Positions 27,755-36,657 are shown, counted from the stretch's first letter. The stretch: DNA of 64,000 nt from Ga0077527 sp945862135 (GCA_964203275.1 CAXNMF010000001.1:561305-625304), one strand, 5' to 3'. Numbers and translations are program-made. The notes: generated by a model from the sequence alone, not told the origin.

Positions 27755-28335
27755 GGCTGTTGTCCGTCAAACCAGGTCATTTCCAGGCATTCACGCAGCA
27801 TCAATCGTGCACGATGCAGCATGACCCAGCAGTTGGTCGTGGTGATGTCCAATTCCTGACAGATTTCATCGGTGGTCATTTCCATCACCTCACGCATCGT
27901 GAAGACCTTTGCAGTACGGGCGGGCAGTCGTTGCAGGCACAGCTCGAATGCCGACCAGAAGCGGCTGTCCTCGAAGGCTTTTGCAGGACTGCCCCACTGG
28001 GCGGGAAACTCGCGCCAGTGGCCATCCTCCGCAAACAGCGCATCGACGACTTCGGCTTCGGAGCGGTCATCACCGGCACTGACGAGCGGCTGTTCGCGGC
28101 CACCGCGTCGCAGTTGGTCGATGATCTTGTGTTTGAGTATGCCGGTGAGCCAGGTGCGCAACGACGAGCGACCGGAGAAACGTTCACGGCCTTCCAGCGC
28201 GGCGAGAAGCGTTTCCTGGACGGCATCCTCCGCCTGCACCGGATTGCGCAACTGCAATAGCGCGTAACGCAGCAGGTAAGCACGCTCCTGCTCAATGGCA
28301 GCCGGTTCGGCAGTCAGCCCGTTTTCCGAAGGCAA
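27751..28335 (-). CDS. ECF-type RNA polymerase sigma factor
   Basis: 194 residues. Region 2 reads YLLRYALLQLRNPVQAEDAVQ with the core-binding AEDAVQETLL and a GRSSLRTWLTGILKHKIIDQ helix; region 4 reads RTAKVFTMREVMEMTTDEIC then TTTNCWVMLHRARLML. A linker of about 50 residues separates them. The start is TTG 28335 with AAAGG upstream; no ATG fits. A zinc anti-sigma gene overlaps its end. Target promoters cannot be read here; its own upstream region is a short AT-rich patch. Confidence 0.92.
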   Translation of the reverse strand: MPSENGLTAEPAAIEQERAYLLRYALLQLRNPVQAEDAVQETLLAALEGRERFSGRSSLRTWLTGILKHKIIDQLRRGGREQPLVSAGDDRSEAEVVDALFAEDGHWREFPAQWGSPAKAFEDSRFWSAFELCLQRLPARTAKVFTMREVMEMTTDEICQELDITTTNCWVMLHRARLMLRECLEMTWFDGQQP

Positions 28336-28404
28336 ATAAAAACCTTTAAAAACAATTACTTATAAATAATATGTCGATGCATGCGAATGGCAACTGTCGC
28401 AGCC

Positions 28405-28433
28405 CTTGAAATGCTGATTGCGCCACCCATATT
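28405..28433 (+). promoter_or_regulatory. Sigma-32 (heat-shock) type promoter for hsp20
   Basis: CTTGAA at 28405-28410 and CCCATATT at 28426-28433 are separated by 15 bases, a close match to the RpoH consensus CTTGAA ... CCCCATnT. It ends 44 bases upstream of the hsp20 start, the right place for a leader of about 35 bases. The product being a small heat-shock protein supports it. Confidence 0.75.
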
Positions 28434-28477
28434 CATTGCAACGGCGCAGAGCGCCACATTTATTCAAGGAGAACATC

Positions 28478-28906
28478 ATGGCGAATGTAACCCGCTTTAA
28501 TCCGTTTGACGATTCATTCGACGAACTGCTGCGCGGTTTTTTTGTAAGGCCGATGGCTTTTGAAGGCACACCGCAGGCGGCGCAACCGATCCGTATTGAT
28601 GTCCGCGAAGATGAGAACGCCTATACGGTGCATGCCGAGATTCCCGGCGTGAAAAAGGACGACATCCACGTCACCATCGACAACGAGCAGGTCGCGATCA
28701 GCGCGGAAACCCGTAACGAACGCGAGGTGAAAGATGGCGAACGTGTGCTGCGCGCCGAGCGCCACTACGGCAAGGTCTATCGCGCATTTACGCTGGCTCA
28801 GGCAGTGGATGAGGAAAAGTCGGTGGCTCGTTATAACGACGGCGTATTGGAACTGACGCTGCCGAAAAAAACGGCGGCCGCCAGTAAGCGCCTGACCATC
28901 AACTAA
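28478..28906 (+). CDS. Hsp20-family small heat-shock protein
   Basis: 142 residues, ATP-independent holdase chaperone. The alpha-crystallin domain spans about residues 38-140: PIRIDVREDENAYTVHAEIP then GVKKDDIHVTIDNEQVAI, and YNDGVLELTLPKK near the end. The extreme C-terminus KRLTIN retains an I-x-I/V-like anchor. ATG 28478 has AAGGAGA 8 bases upstream. A sigma-32-type promoter precedes it and a strong terminator follows, so it is probably a monocistronic heat-inducible gene. Confidence 0.95.
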   Translation: MANVTRFNPFDDSFDELLRGFFVRPMAFEGTPQAAQPIRIDVREDENAYTVHAEIPGVKKDDIHVTIDNEQVAISAETRNEREVKDGERVLRAERHYGKVYRAFTLAQAVDEEKSVARYNDGVLELTLPKKTAAASKRLTIN

Positions 28907-28957
28907 GCATCAGCCTCGAACGCGGCACCCTCCGGCGCCTCCCCCGGCGCCCGCCGC

Positions 28958-28993
28958 AGGGCGGCAGGTCGAAAGACCTGCCGCCCTTTTTTT
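28958..28993 (+). terminator. Strong intrinsic terminator after hsp20
   Basis: AGGGCGGCAGGTC (28958-28970), GAAA tetraloop, GACCTGCCGCCCT (28975-28987): a perfect 13-bp stem followed by a run of seven T. It separates hsp20 from the argB unit. Confidence 0.93.
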
Positions 28994-29060
28994 GGCTCAG
29001 GTAGAATGAGTGAATCCTCACATTCCCGTCCTCAGCCACTGACCTAAACGATCCCGCGCC

Positions 29061-29949
29061 ATGCCACTTTCCGCCTCTACCGCCGCCAGCAAAGCCAAGA
29101 CCCTCGCCGAAGCATTGCCGTACATCCAGCGTTTCCACGGCAAGACCATTGTCGTCAAATACGGCGGCAACGCGATGACCGATCCCGCGCTGAAGGAAGG
29201 TTTCGCACGCGACGTGGTACTGCTGAAAGTGGTGGGCATGAATCCGGTGATCGTGCATGGCGGTGGTCCGCAGATCGATGATCTGCTGCAAGCGCGTCGG
29301 CAAAAAGGGTGAATTCATCCAGGGCATGCGCGTCACCGATGCCGAGACCATGGATGTCGTTGAAATGGTGCTCGGCGGCCAGGTCAACAAGGACATCGTC
29401 AACCTGATCAACCGTTGCGGCGGCAAGGCCGTCGGACTGACGGGGAAGGACGGCGGCCTCATCCGTGCGCGCAAAATGAAAGTGCGCGGCGCGCCCGGCA
29501 GCGACGAACTGGTCGACATCGGCCAGGTCGGCGAAGTCGAAAGCATCGACCCGGCGATAGTCAACCTGCTGCACACCCAGGATTTCATTCCGGTGATCGC
29601 GCCGGTGGGCGTCGGCGCCAACGGCGAGTCGTACAACATCAATGCCGATCTGGTTGCCGGCAAGGTCGCCGAGATTCTCAAGGCGGAAAAACTGATCGTG
29701 CTGACCAATACCGCCGGCGTGCTCGACAAGGACGGCAAGTTGCTCACCGGTCTGACCGCGCGCAAGGTCGATGAACTGTTTGCTGACGGCACGATACATG
29801 GCGGCATGCTGCCGAAAATCGGCTCGGCGCTGGATGCGGTGAAAAATGGCGTCAACACCTGCCATATTATCGATGGTCGCGTCGAACACGCGCTGCTGCT
29901 CGAGATCCTTACTGATGAAGGTGTCGGCACGCTGATCAAGCGTCGCTGA
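29061..29949 (+). CDS. argB: Acetylglutamate kinase, reading frame interrupted by one 1-base insertion
   Basis: Second step of arginine synthesis. The N-terminal part from ATG 29061 (IVVKYGGNAMTDPALKEGFA, VIVHGGGPQIDDLL) leaves frame after DDLL because of an extra C at about 29289 and would stop at 29312. The expected continuation KRVGKKGEFIQGMRVTD then runs in the next frame to 29949, including VGLTGKDGGLIRA, YNINADLVAGKVAEIL and the C-terminal EGVGTLIKRR. Deleting that one base gives a 295-residue enzyme of normal length. A sequence error is the simplest explanation; it would otherwise mean arginine auxotrophy. Confidence 0.94.
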
Positions 29950-29965
29950 TCCCGATGCACGTGTC

Positions 29966-30610
29966 ATGACCGGCAATGTCGCCTGGATTTTCGATCTCGA
30001 CAACACTCTGCATAACGCCTCGCCGCATATTTTTCCGCACATCAACCGCGCGATGACGGCCTACCTGCAGCAGCATCTGCAACTTGACGAAGAAGAGGCC
30101 GGTGCGCTGCGCCGCCGCTACTGGCAACGTTACGGCGCGACGCTGCTCGGATTGATCAAGCACCATGACACCGATCCGGCGCATTTTCTCTGGCATACCC
30201 ACCAGTTTCCCGACTTGAAGCGCATGGTCGTGAGTGAGCCGCGTTTGCGTCATGTGTTACAGCGCCTGCGCGGCCGCAAATACCTTTTTTCCAACGCGCC
30301 CGTGCACTATGCCCGCGCCGTGCTGCGCTTGCTCGGCATTGCTGATCTGTTCGAGGCGGTGTTTTCCATCGAGACCGTGAGTTTCCGGCCCAAGCCTGAC
30401 GCCTACGGTTTTCTGCGTTTGTGCCGGGCACATCACCTCAAGCCGCGGCGCTGTATCATGGTCGAAGACTCGCTGGAAAACCTGCGCACCGCAAAGCGGC
30501 TGGGGATGAAGACCGTTTGGGTATCGCAGGCGGAGCGGGCACCCGGTTATGTCGATCGACGCATTGCCGGAATTACCGATCTTTCCATTCACGCAGCATC
30601 ACTGTACTGA
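29966..30610 (+). CDS. HAD-family pyrimidine 5'-nucleotidase-like phosphatase
   Basis: 214 residues. Motif I FDLDNTLHNA carries both catalytic Asp residues, motif II is YLFSNAP, the Lys of motif III is in FRPKPDAYGF and motif IV is IMVEDSLENL. The SDT1/pyrimidine 5'-nucleotidase branch of HAD phosphatases dephosphorylates UMP/CMP-like nucleotides. The gene lies 16 bases after argB and 7 before slmA, an order I recall as conserved in betaproteobacteria. Confidence 0.88.
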   Translation: MTGNVAWIFDLDNTLHNASPHIFPHINRAMTAYLQQHLQLDEEEAGALRRRYWQRYGATLLGLIKHHDTDPAHFLWHTHQFPDLKRMVVSEPRLRHVLQRLRGRKYLFSNAPVHYARAVLRLLGIADLFEAVFSIETVSFRPKPDAYGFLRLCRAHHLKPRRCIMVEDSLENLRTAKRLGMKTVWVSQAERAPGYVDRRIAGITDLSIHAASLY

Positions 30611-30617
30611 GGACGGC

Positions 30618-31202
30618 ATGGCACGCAGCGGAGAACGCAAGACCCAGATCCTGCAGACGCTCGCCCAGATGCTTGAAGGCCCATCGGCCGAACGCATCAC
30701 CACCGCGGCCCTGGCTGCGCGTATCGGCGTTTCGGAGGCGGCGCTGTACCGGCACTTCAAGGGCAAGGCCGACATGTTTGCCGGGTTGATTGATTTCGTC
30801 GAAGACACGCTGTTCACGCTGATCAACAGGATTACCAGCGATGAACAGAGCGGCCTGCGGCAGAGCGAAGCCATCATCGGGATGTTGCTGGGTTTTTCGC
30901 AGAAGAACCGAGGCATGACTCGGGTATTGATCGGCGACGCGCTGGTCACCGAGGATGACGCACTGCAGACGCGCATCAACCAGATTCACGACCGTCTTGA
31001 GGCCGCACTTAAACAGGCGTTGCGTTTTGCCGCAACCCGCAGTGAGATCGCCGCTGATGTCGATCCGGCTGCACAGGCCAACGTACTGATGAGCTTTGTC
31101 GCCGGACGTTGGCATCAGTACGCAAAAAGCGGTTTTCGCCGTGATCCGGCAGAGTATTGGCAGCAGCAATGGAAGCAGTTAACCGCGGGCATAGTCGCCT
31201 AG
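30618..31202 (+). CDS. slmA: Nucleoid occlusion factor SlmA (TetR family)
   Basis: 194 residues. The N-terminal TetR helix-turn-helix reads ERITTAALAARIGVSEAALY followed by RHFKGKADMFAGLIDFVE, matching SlmA, which binds dispersed DNA sites and blocks FtsZ assembly over the nucleoid. The downstream helices (FSQKNRGMTRVLIGDALV, FVAGRWHQYAKSGFRRDP) are also SlmA-like. ATG 30618 is chosen for GAGGA just upstream and the family start MARSGERKTQIL; the frame extends further up but there overlaps the phosphatase. Confidence 0.93.
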   Translation: MARSGERKTQILQTLAQMLEGPSAERITTAALAARIGVSEAALYRHFKGKADMFAGLIDFVEDTLFTLINRITSDEQSGLRQSEAIIGMLLGFSQKNRGMTRVLIGDALVTEDDALQTRINQIHDRLEAALKQALRFAATRSEIAADVDPAAQANVLMSFVAGRWHQYAKSGFRRDPAEYWQQQWKQLTAGIVA

Positions 31203-31227
31203 CCACTTTTGCAACGGAGATCGAGTC

Positions 31228-31572
31228 ATGTCACAGATCACTACAGAGCACCTGGCGCAACTAATGATCGGCGTCGCCCGCTCGCAGCTTGCGGTGGTCG
31301 ATTCCATCGAAAACATGAAGGCGGGATTCAAGTTCACCCATGTGCGGCCAACGCTGGAAACCGCGTCGCGTATCCGCTCCAATCTTCCTGAAACACTGGC
31401 GGATTTTCCGGCGCGGCTGCTGCTGCAGATGCTGGGCCGCAATCCGCCCGATTTCGAGCGTGTTGTCCGTGAACTGGAACACTTGATCAGCGGAGAGAGC
31501 ACGACGCCGTCGCGCGAGGCATTGGCTGCTGAAACCGCGCCGCAAGCACCTGATTCGCTGGATATGACCTGA
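31228..31572 (+). CDS. Small protein of unknown function
   Basis: 114 residues, no signal peptide or membrane segment. Predicted mostly helical: EHLAQLMIGVARSQLAVVDS, FTHVRPTLETASRI, ARLLLQMLGRNPPDFERVV. ATG 31228 has GGAGA 10 bases upstream. It is 25 bases downstream of slmA and probably in its transcript. No family recognised. Confidence 0.7.
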   Translation: MSQITTEHLAQLMIGVARSQLAVVDSIENMKAGFKFTHVRPTLETASRIRSNLPETLADFPARLLLQMLGRNPPDFERVVRELEHLISGESTTPSREALAAETAPQAPDSLDMT

Positions 31573-31597
31573 CTTTGAGTTCAGTGGCGGGCGGTGT

Positions 31598-32347
31598 TTA
31601 TCGCCTGCCGCACACCGCACAACCCGGATCGCGCTTCAGGTTTACGGTCCGTATGTCCATCGCCAGCGCATCGAGCAGCAGCAGACGGCCGCTCAAGGAC
31701 TCTCCGGCGCCCGACAGTATTTTCAGTGTTTCCGCAGCCTGCATCGCGCCGATGATGCCGACCAGCGGTGCAAAAACCCCCATCACCGCGCAGCGCAGTT
31801 CTTCCGTTTCGCCGTCTTCCGGAAACAGGCAGGCATAACAGGGCGACTGCGAACTGCGCAGGTCGAACACCGCAAGCTGGCCATCGAAACGGATGCCGGC
31901 GCCAGAGACCAGCGGTTTTTTTGCGGCCACACAGGCGCGGTTCACCGCGTGCCGTGTCGCGAAGTTGTCGCTGCCGTCGAGCACAACATCCGCCGCGGCA
32001 ACGAGTTGCGCCAGCCGTGTCCCGTCGACACGCTCCTGAAAGGCATTGATGTTTACCCGCGGGTTGAGCGCGAGCAGAGTTTCTCGCGCAGATTCGACTT
32101 TGGGGCGGCCGACCGCTGCTTCACGATGCACGATCTGCCGTTGCAGATTGGTCAGATCGACAACATCACCGTCGCAAATGCTCAGCGTTCCGATACCCGC
32201 AGATGCAAGATACAGGGCTGCCGGTGATCCGAGGCCACCGGCGCCGATCATCAGCACATGCGCGTCGAGCAGGCGTTGCTGACCTTCAATGCCGATTTCC
32301 GGCAGCAGGATGTGGCGGCTGTAGCGCAGCAGTTGTTCGTCGTCCAT
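31598..32347 (-). CDS. moeB: MoeB/ThiF-type sulfur-carrier adenylyltransferase
   Basis: 249 residues. Activates the C-terminal glycine of a ubiquitin-like sulfur carrier (MoaD or ThiS) as an acyl-adenylate. The nucleotide site GAGGLGSPAALYLASAGIG, DGDVVDLTNLQRQ and DGSDNFATRHAVN are canonical. Zinc is likely held by CYACLF and CAVCGRR at the C-terminus. ERYSR-like RYSRHILLPEIG opens the protein. MoeB versus ThiF cannot be settled without the carrier gene. A terminator-like hairpin separates it from ctpA upstream. Confidence 0.9.
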   Translation of the reverse strand: MDDEQLLRYSRHILLPEIGIEGQQRLLDAHVLMIGAGGLGSPAALYLASAGIGTLSICDGDVVDLTNLQRQIVHREAAVGRPKVESARETLLALNPRVNINAFQERVDGTRLAQLVAAADVVLDGSDNFATRHAVNRACVAAKKPLVSGAGIRFDGQLAVFDLRSSQSPCYACLFPEDGETEELRCAVMGVFAPLVGIIGAMQAAETLKILSGAGESLSGRLLLLDALAMDIRTVNLKRDPGCAVCGRR

Positions 32348-32373
32348 GGCGCCAGTCTCGTATTTTTGTGCAG

Positions 32374-32407
32374 CGAAAACAACAACGCCCGGCGGTGCCG
32401 GGCGTTG
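32374..32407 (-). terminator. Intrinsic terminator between ctpA and moeB
   Basis: Read on the minus strand: CAACGCCCGGC, three-base loop, GCCGGGCGTTG (11-bp perfect stem, 32383-32407), then TTGTTTTCG. It ends the gpmI-envC-ctpA transcript; moeB begins 27 bases further and would need readthrough or its own promoter. Confidence 0.75.
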
Positions 32408-32424
32408 GGCTGCAAAAGCGGCGT

Positions 32425-33870
32425 TCAGTTGGTTTTTGCGATGCCGCGGCTCTTCAGGAATGCAATGGCCTGATTGAGTTCGTAGTCATCGGGTGAAACG
32501 ATTTCACCGGCTTCGCGCAAGGCGCGTAACTTCTCGCGCTCTTTTTCCCGGTCCTTCTCATCCGGTTCCTTAGGACGCGCTGCCGGCGTGAACTTGTATT
32601 TTTCCGCTGCACGCGCTGCGGCAACGGCTTTGTCCTCGGGTTTTTCAGTCGTTGCGGCTTCACCCAGGTGCTTGGTCAGATCGGCCTCGCGCAGTTTCAG
32701 CGTGCGGTCGGTTGCGCCGTCATCCAGCGGGATGTCGGGTGTGATGCCCTTGGCCTGGATTGAACGGCCTTTCGGCGTGTAATAACGCGCGGTGGTCAGC
32801 TTGATCGCGGTGTTGTTTCCGAGCGGAAGGATCGTCTGGACGGAACCTTTGCCGAAGGTCTGCTGGCCCATGACAACCGCGCGATTATGGTCCTGCAGCG
32901 CGCCGGCGACGATTTCGGAGGCGGAGGCCGAGCCGCCGTTCACCAGCACCACCATCGGCACGGTCTTGGCCTCGGGCGGAAGACGCTTGAGGAAGTCTTC
33001 CTTGTTGCGGCCGCGCAGATAGTGCTCCGGTGTTGCATTGAGTTTCATCTTGGCGTCTTCGGTACGGCCGTCGGTGTAGACCACCAGCGCATCTTTCGGC
33101 AGGAAAGCTGCAGATACCGCAACAGCGCCATTGAGCAGGCCGCCGGGATCATTACGCAGGTCGAGGATCATGCCTTTCATCGGCCCCTGGTTTTCCTTGA
33201 ACATGCGCTCAATCGCGCGCGCCATCGTGTCGCCGGTATGTTCCTGGAACTGCGAGACCCTCACGTAGGCATAGCCGGGTTCCAGCAGTTTGGATTTGAC
33301 GCTCTGGATCTTGATCACGGCACGGGTGAGCGTCACCACGATGGGTTTTGTTTCGCCTTTGCGTACTATGGTGAGCACGATTTGCGTGTTGGGCTTGCCG
33401 CGCATTCTTTTCACGGCATCATTCAGTGTCATGCCTTTGACCGAGGTGTCGTCGAGTTTGACGATCAGATCACCGGCCTTCAGCCCTGCGCGGGAAGCGG
33501 GGGAATCGTCGATCGGAGAAACCACGCGCACAAAGCCGTCTTCCATGCCGACTTCGATGCCAAGGCCGCCAAATTCGCCCTGGGTGCCGACCTGCATTTC
33601 CTTGAAGGCCTCCTGGTCAAGATAGGCCGAATGCGGATCGAGTCCGGTGAGCATGCCGTTGATGGCCTCGGTGATCAGCTTTTTGTCCTCGACAGGCTCG
33701 ACATAATCACTTTTGACGCGCCCGAAGACTTCTGTGAAGGCGCGCAGCTCTTCAATGGGCAGCGGTCCGGTTGTTGCGCGCTGGGCGATCGCGGAGTAAT
33801 TGAGGCTGATGGCGACGCCGATAACAACGCCACCAATGACCAGTCCTAACTGCTTGATTTTACTGCGCAT
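32425..33870 (-). CDS. ctpA: S41-family carboxyl-terminal processing protease
   Basis: 481 residues, periplasmic serine protease that trims or degrades envelope proteins. N-terminal membrane/signal segment LGLVIGGVVIGVAISLNYSA; PDZ domain (GEFGGLGIEVGMEDGFVRVV, SPASRAGLKAGDLIVKL); protease domain with the nucleophile Ser in GGSASASEIVAGAL and the general-base Lys in TFGKGSVQ. The C-terminal tail is charged (DEKDREKEREKLRAL). It follows envC by 34 bases; CtpA-type proteases and EnvC-like activators both act in peptidoglycan hydrolase control. Confidence 0.95.
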   Translation of the reverse strand: MRSKIKQLGLVIGGVVIGVAISLNYSAIAQRATTGPLPIEELRAFTEVFGRVKSDYVEPVEDKKLITEAINGMLTGLDPHSAYLDQEAFKEMQVGTQGEFGGLGIEVGMEDGFVRVVSPIDDSPASRAGLKAGDLIVKLDDTSVKGMTLNDAVKRMRGKPNTQIVLTIVRKGETKPIVVTLTRAVIKIQSVKSKLLEPGYAYVRVSQFQEHTGDTMARAIERMFKENQGPMKGMILDLRNDPGGLLNGAVAVSAAFLPKDALVVYTDGRTEDAKMKLNATPEHYLRGRNKEDFLKRLPPEAKTVPMVVLVNGGSASASEIVAGALQDHNRAVVMGQQTFGKGSVQTILPLGNNTAIKLTTARYYTPKGRSIQAKGITPDIPLDDGATDRTLKLREADLTKHLGEAATTEKPEDKAVAAARAAEKYKFTPAARPKEPDEKDREKEREKLRALREAGEIVSPDDYELNQAIAFLKSRGIAKTN

Positions 33871-33904
33871 TTAAGCTCCTGCCGCGATTGCGGCTGATAT
33901 AACA

Positions 33905-35125
33905 CTAACGTAGTTTGACCCAGGTCAGCGGATCGAAAGGCTTCCCTGCATGACGCATTTCAAAGTATAGCCCTGATTCTGCATTGCCGCCGCTGTTGCC
34001 CACGGTGGCAATGGTGTCGCCGCCGCGGATGACTTCACCGACTTGTTTCAACAATGCTTCGGCATTGGCATACAAAGTCATGTAACTGTCGCCATGATCA
34101 ATGATCAGCAAGTTGCCGAAGCCGCGAAGCCAGTCTGCGTAAACCACTCTGCCGCCGGCGACGGCTTTGACGCCGTCACCGGGTCTGGCTGCAATGAATA
34201 CGCCTTTCCAGGTAATTCCGCCGTCTGAACGTGGACTGCCAAACCGGCCTCCAAGTTCCCCACGCACCGGTAATGCCAGCGATCCGCGCATGGCAGCGAA
34301 GGCGCCGCTGCCGCTATCTGCCGGCAAGCTGTCGTTGCGCGGACGGGGTTTGCCGCCGGCAGCCGGCTTTTGCGGTCGCTGGGGTTGTTGCTGCACCAGT
34401 TTGGACAATTGCTCAATCAGACGGCCCAGGCGGTTTTCATTGTTCTGCATGACACGGATCTGTTGCTGCTGGGCGCGGATGTCGCGTGAAACCTTGGTCA
34501 ATACCTCGGAACGCGCGCGTTTTTCTCGTTCCAGGCGTTTTTTCTGTGCAGCCTGATCTTGGGCGATGCGCGTAATGGCCGCGGTTTCCTCCACGATTTC
34601 GCGGGTCAGCCGGTCCAGTTCCGCAAGATTGCTGCGCAACCCTTCCACCAGACTTGCACGGGCACGGGCAATGTAGGCGAGGTAGTGCAGCTGGCGCGCC
34701 ATGTCGTTGGGATTTTCCCGGGCCAGCACCAGCCGCAAAGCGTCCGGTTCGCCCTGCAGGTATTGCCGGCGCAGCATGCGGCCTAGCAGTTCCTGCTGGG
34801 ACTGCATGCTGGCGCGTGCTTCGTTCGAAGACTTGCGCAGCGAACCGAGTTTGGCGCCGGAATCGCGTGCCTGACGGTTCAGATCGCGCAGTTCGCGGTT
34901 GGCCTCGGAGATCGCCTGTTCGGATTCACGCAGCGCATCGGAAGCTTCACTTTTTGTTTCCTCGGCGGCAGCGAGTTTTTTCTGCATCGCCGAAATTCGC
35001 CCGCGCAGCTCCTGCAGTTCGCTCTGTGCCTGGGAAGCCGTAGTCGCTGCTGCGCCGGCGCCGTCCGGCGCGAGGAGCAGCCCCAGAACCAGCGATATTG
35101 CGAATAAGGATGCGCGAGCGATCAC
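33905..35125 (-). CDS. envC: EnvC-like murein hydrolase activator (degenerate M23/LytM)
   Basis: 406 residues: signal peptide ending near GAGAA, a long coiled coil (about residues 30-250, for example LQELRGRISAMQKKLAAAEE), a basic Gln/Pro linker, and a C-terminal LytM domain. The LytM metal ligands look incomplete: GGRFGSPRSDGGITWKGVFI lacks the first His, as in EnvC, which activates amidases instead of cutting itself. The final FEMRHAGKPFDPLTWV is kept. It overlaps gpmI by four bases and precedes ctpA. Role: activation of septal amidases at division. Confidence 0.92.
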   Translation of the reverse strand: MIARASLFAISLVLGLLLAPDGAGAAATTASQAQSELQELRGRISAMQKKLAAAEETKSEASDALRESEQAISEANRELRDLNRQARDSGAKLGSLRKSSNEARASMQSQQELLGRMLRRQYLQGEPDALRLVLARENPNDMARQLHYLAYIARARASLVEGLRSNLAELDRLTREIVEETAAITRIAQDQAAQKKRLEREKRARSEVLTKVSRDIRAQQQQIRVMQNNENRLGRLIEQLSKLVQQQPQRPQKPAAGGKPRPRNDSLPADSGSGAFAAMRGSLALPVRGELGGRFGSPRSDGGITWKGVFIAARPGDGVKAVAGGRVVYADWLRGFGNLLIIDHGDSYMTLYANAEALLKQVGEVIRGGDTIATVGNSGGNAESGLYFEMRHAGKPFDPLTWVKLR

Positions 35126-36657
35126 GCAAACTCTAGCAGCGACCTTCCGGTCATCGCCGGAGGTTTTGGCAGGCCCATCATGGTCAGCAGCGTCGGTGCG
35201 ACGTCCTGAAGCGCACCACCCTCCGCCATGCGGGCCTTGCGGCCGATATAAAGCAGCGGCACCAGATTCAAGGTGTGCGCAGTGTGCGGTTGCTGAGACT
35301 CCTCGTCGCGCATGGTTTCGGCATTGCCGTGGTCAGCCGTGATCAGCACTTCGCCGCCGATTTCGCGCATGGCTTCGACTGCGCGTCCGATGCATTCATC
35401 AAGCACTTCAACCGCCCGCGTCGCGGCGGCAAGGTTGCCGGTGTGGCCGACCATGTCGCCATTGGCAAAGTTGCAGATGATCGCATCGTACTGGCGCGTT
35501 TTGATGGCGGCCACCAGCTTGTCGGTGACTTCGCGCGCACTCATTTCCGGCTGCAGGTCGTAAGTGGCGACCTTGGGCGAAGGCACCATGATCCGGTCTT
35601 CCCCGGGGTACGGGGTTTCAACGCCGCCGTTGAAGAAGTAGGTGACGTGTGCGTATTTTTCAGTTTCGGCAATGCGCAGTTGCTTGAGTCCCTGCTTGGC
35701 GAGATATTCGCCGAAGCCGTCGCGGATCTGCTGCGGACCGAAGGCGGCAGGAATATGGGCGAAGTCCTCGCCATAACTGGTCAGCGTGCAGTAGTAACCG
35801 AGCTTGGGCGTGCGTTTGCGCGCGAACCCGGTAAACGCAGCATCGGTCAGGGCAGTAGTCATCTGCCGTGCGCGGTCGGAACGGAAATTCATGAAAATCA
35901 CCGCATCGCCGTCCTTCATCTGCACCGGTTGCGCGCCTGCCGGAACAATGGCTGTGGCTTTGACGAATTCGTCGGTTTCTTTGCGTGAGTATGCAGCATG
36001 GAGACCCGCGACGGCATCCGGCGCGGCGTAGGCGCTGTCGCCGCCGGTGATCAGGTCGTAGGCCGTCTGCACGCGTTCCCAGCGTTGATCGCGGTCCATC
36101 GCGAAATAACGGCCGCAGATCGATGCAATCTGCGCATTGCCCAGCGCGCGGCATTTTTCTTCGAGGGCGATGAGTGAAGCTTCCGCGCTTTGCGGCGGCG
36201 TGTCGCGGCCGTCGAGAAATGCGTGAACATAGATTTTTTTCGCCCCTTTTTTGGCGGCGAGGTCGAGCAGCGCGTGGATCTGTGACTCATGACTGTGCAC
36301 GCCGCCGGTCGACAGCAGGCCCAGCACATGCAGCGCGCCGTTGTTGGCGGTCTTGATCAGCGCGCCGAGCACGGGGTTGGTCGCAAATTCGCCGGTTTCA
36401 ATCGCATGTTCGATCTTGGTGTAGTCCTGATAAACCACGCGGCCGGCGCCGATGTTCATATGGCCGACTTCGGAGTTGCCCATCTGCTGCGCCGGGAGTC
36501 CCACCCATTTTTCGGAAGCATCGATGATGGTGTGCGGACAGGTCTTCCAGAGCACGTTCCAGTGCGGTTTGCGCGCCTGGCAGATGGCGTTGTCATCGCA
36601 GTCCTCGCGGTGTCCGAAACCGTCCAGGATGATCAGCAGTGATGGAGTTATCTTCAT
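35122..36657 (-). CDS. gpmI: 2,3-bisphosphoglycerate-independent phosphoglycerate mutase
   Basis: Interconverts 3- and 2-phosphoglycerate with two manganese ions. 511 residues, full length, alkaline-phosphatase superfamily. The active-site Ser is in QQMGNSEVGHMNIG; metal ligands lie in LLIILDGFGHRED, NFANGDMVGHTGN and LITADHGNAETM. It is first in the gpmI-envC-ctpA unit, a common arrangement. Its promoter appears to overlap that of the divergent ArsR gene. Confidence 0.97.
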   Translation of the reverse strand: MKITPSLLIILDGFGHREDCDDNAICQARKPHWNVLWKTCPHTIIDASEKWVGLPAQQMGNSEVGHMNIGAGRVVYQDYTKIEHAIETGEFATNPVLGALIKTANNGALHVLGLLSTGGVHSHESQIHALLDLAAKKGAKKIYVHAFLDGRDTPPQSAEASLIALEEKCRALGNAQIASICGRYFAMDRDQRWERVQTAYDLITGGDSAYAAPDAVAGLHAAYSRKETDEFVKATAIVPAGAQPVQMKDGDAVIFMNFRSDRARQMTTALTDAAFTGFARKRTPKLGYYCTLTSYGEDFAHIPAAFGPQQIRDGFGEYLAKQGLKQLRIAETEKYAHVTYFFNGGVETPYPGEDRIMVPSPKVATYDLQPEMSAREVTDKLVAAIKTRQYDAIICNFANGDMVGHTGNLAAATRAVEVLDECIGRAVEAMREIGGEVLITADHGNAETMRDEESQQPHTAHTLNLVPLLYIGRKARMAEGGALQDVAPTLLTMMGLPKPPAMTGRSLLEFA

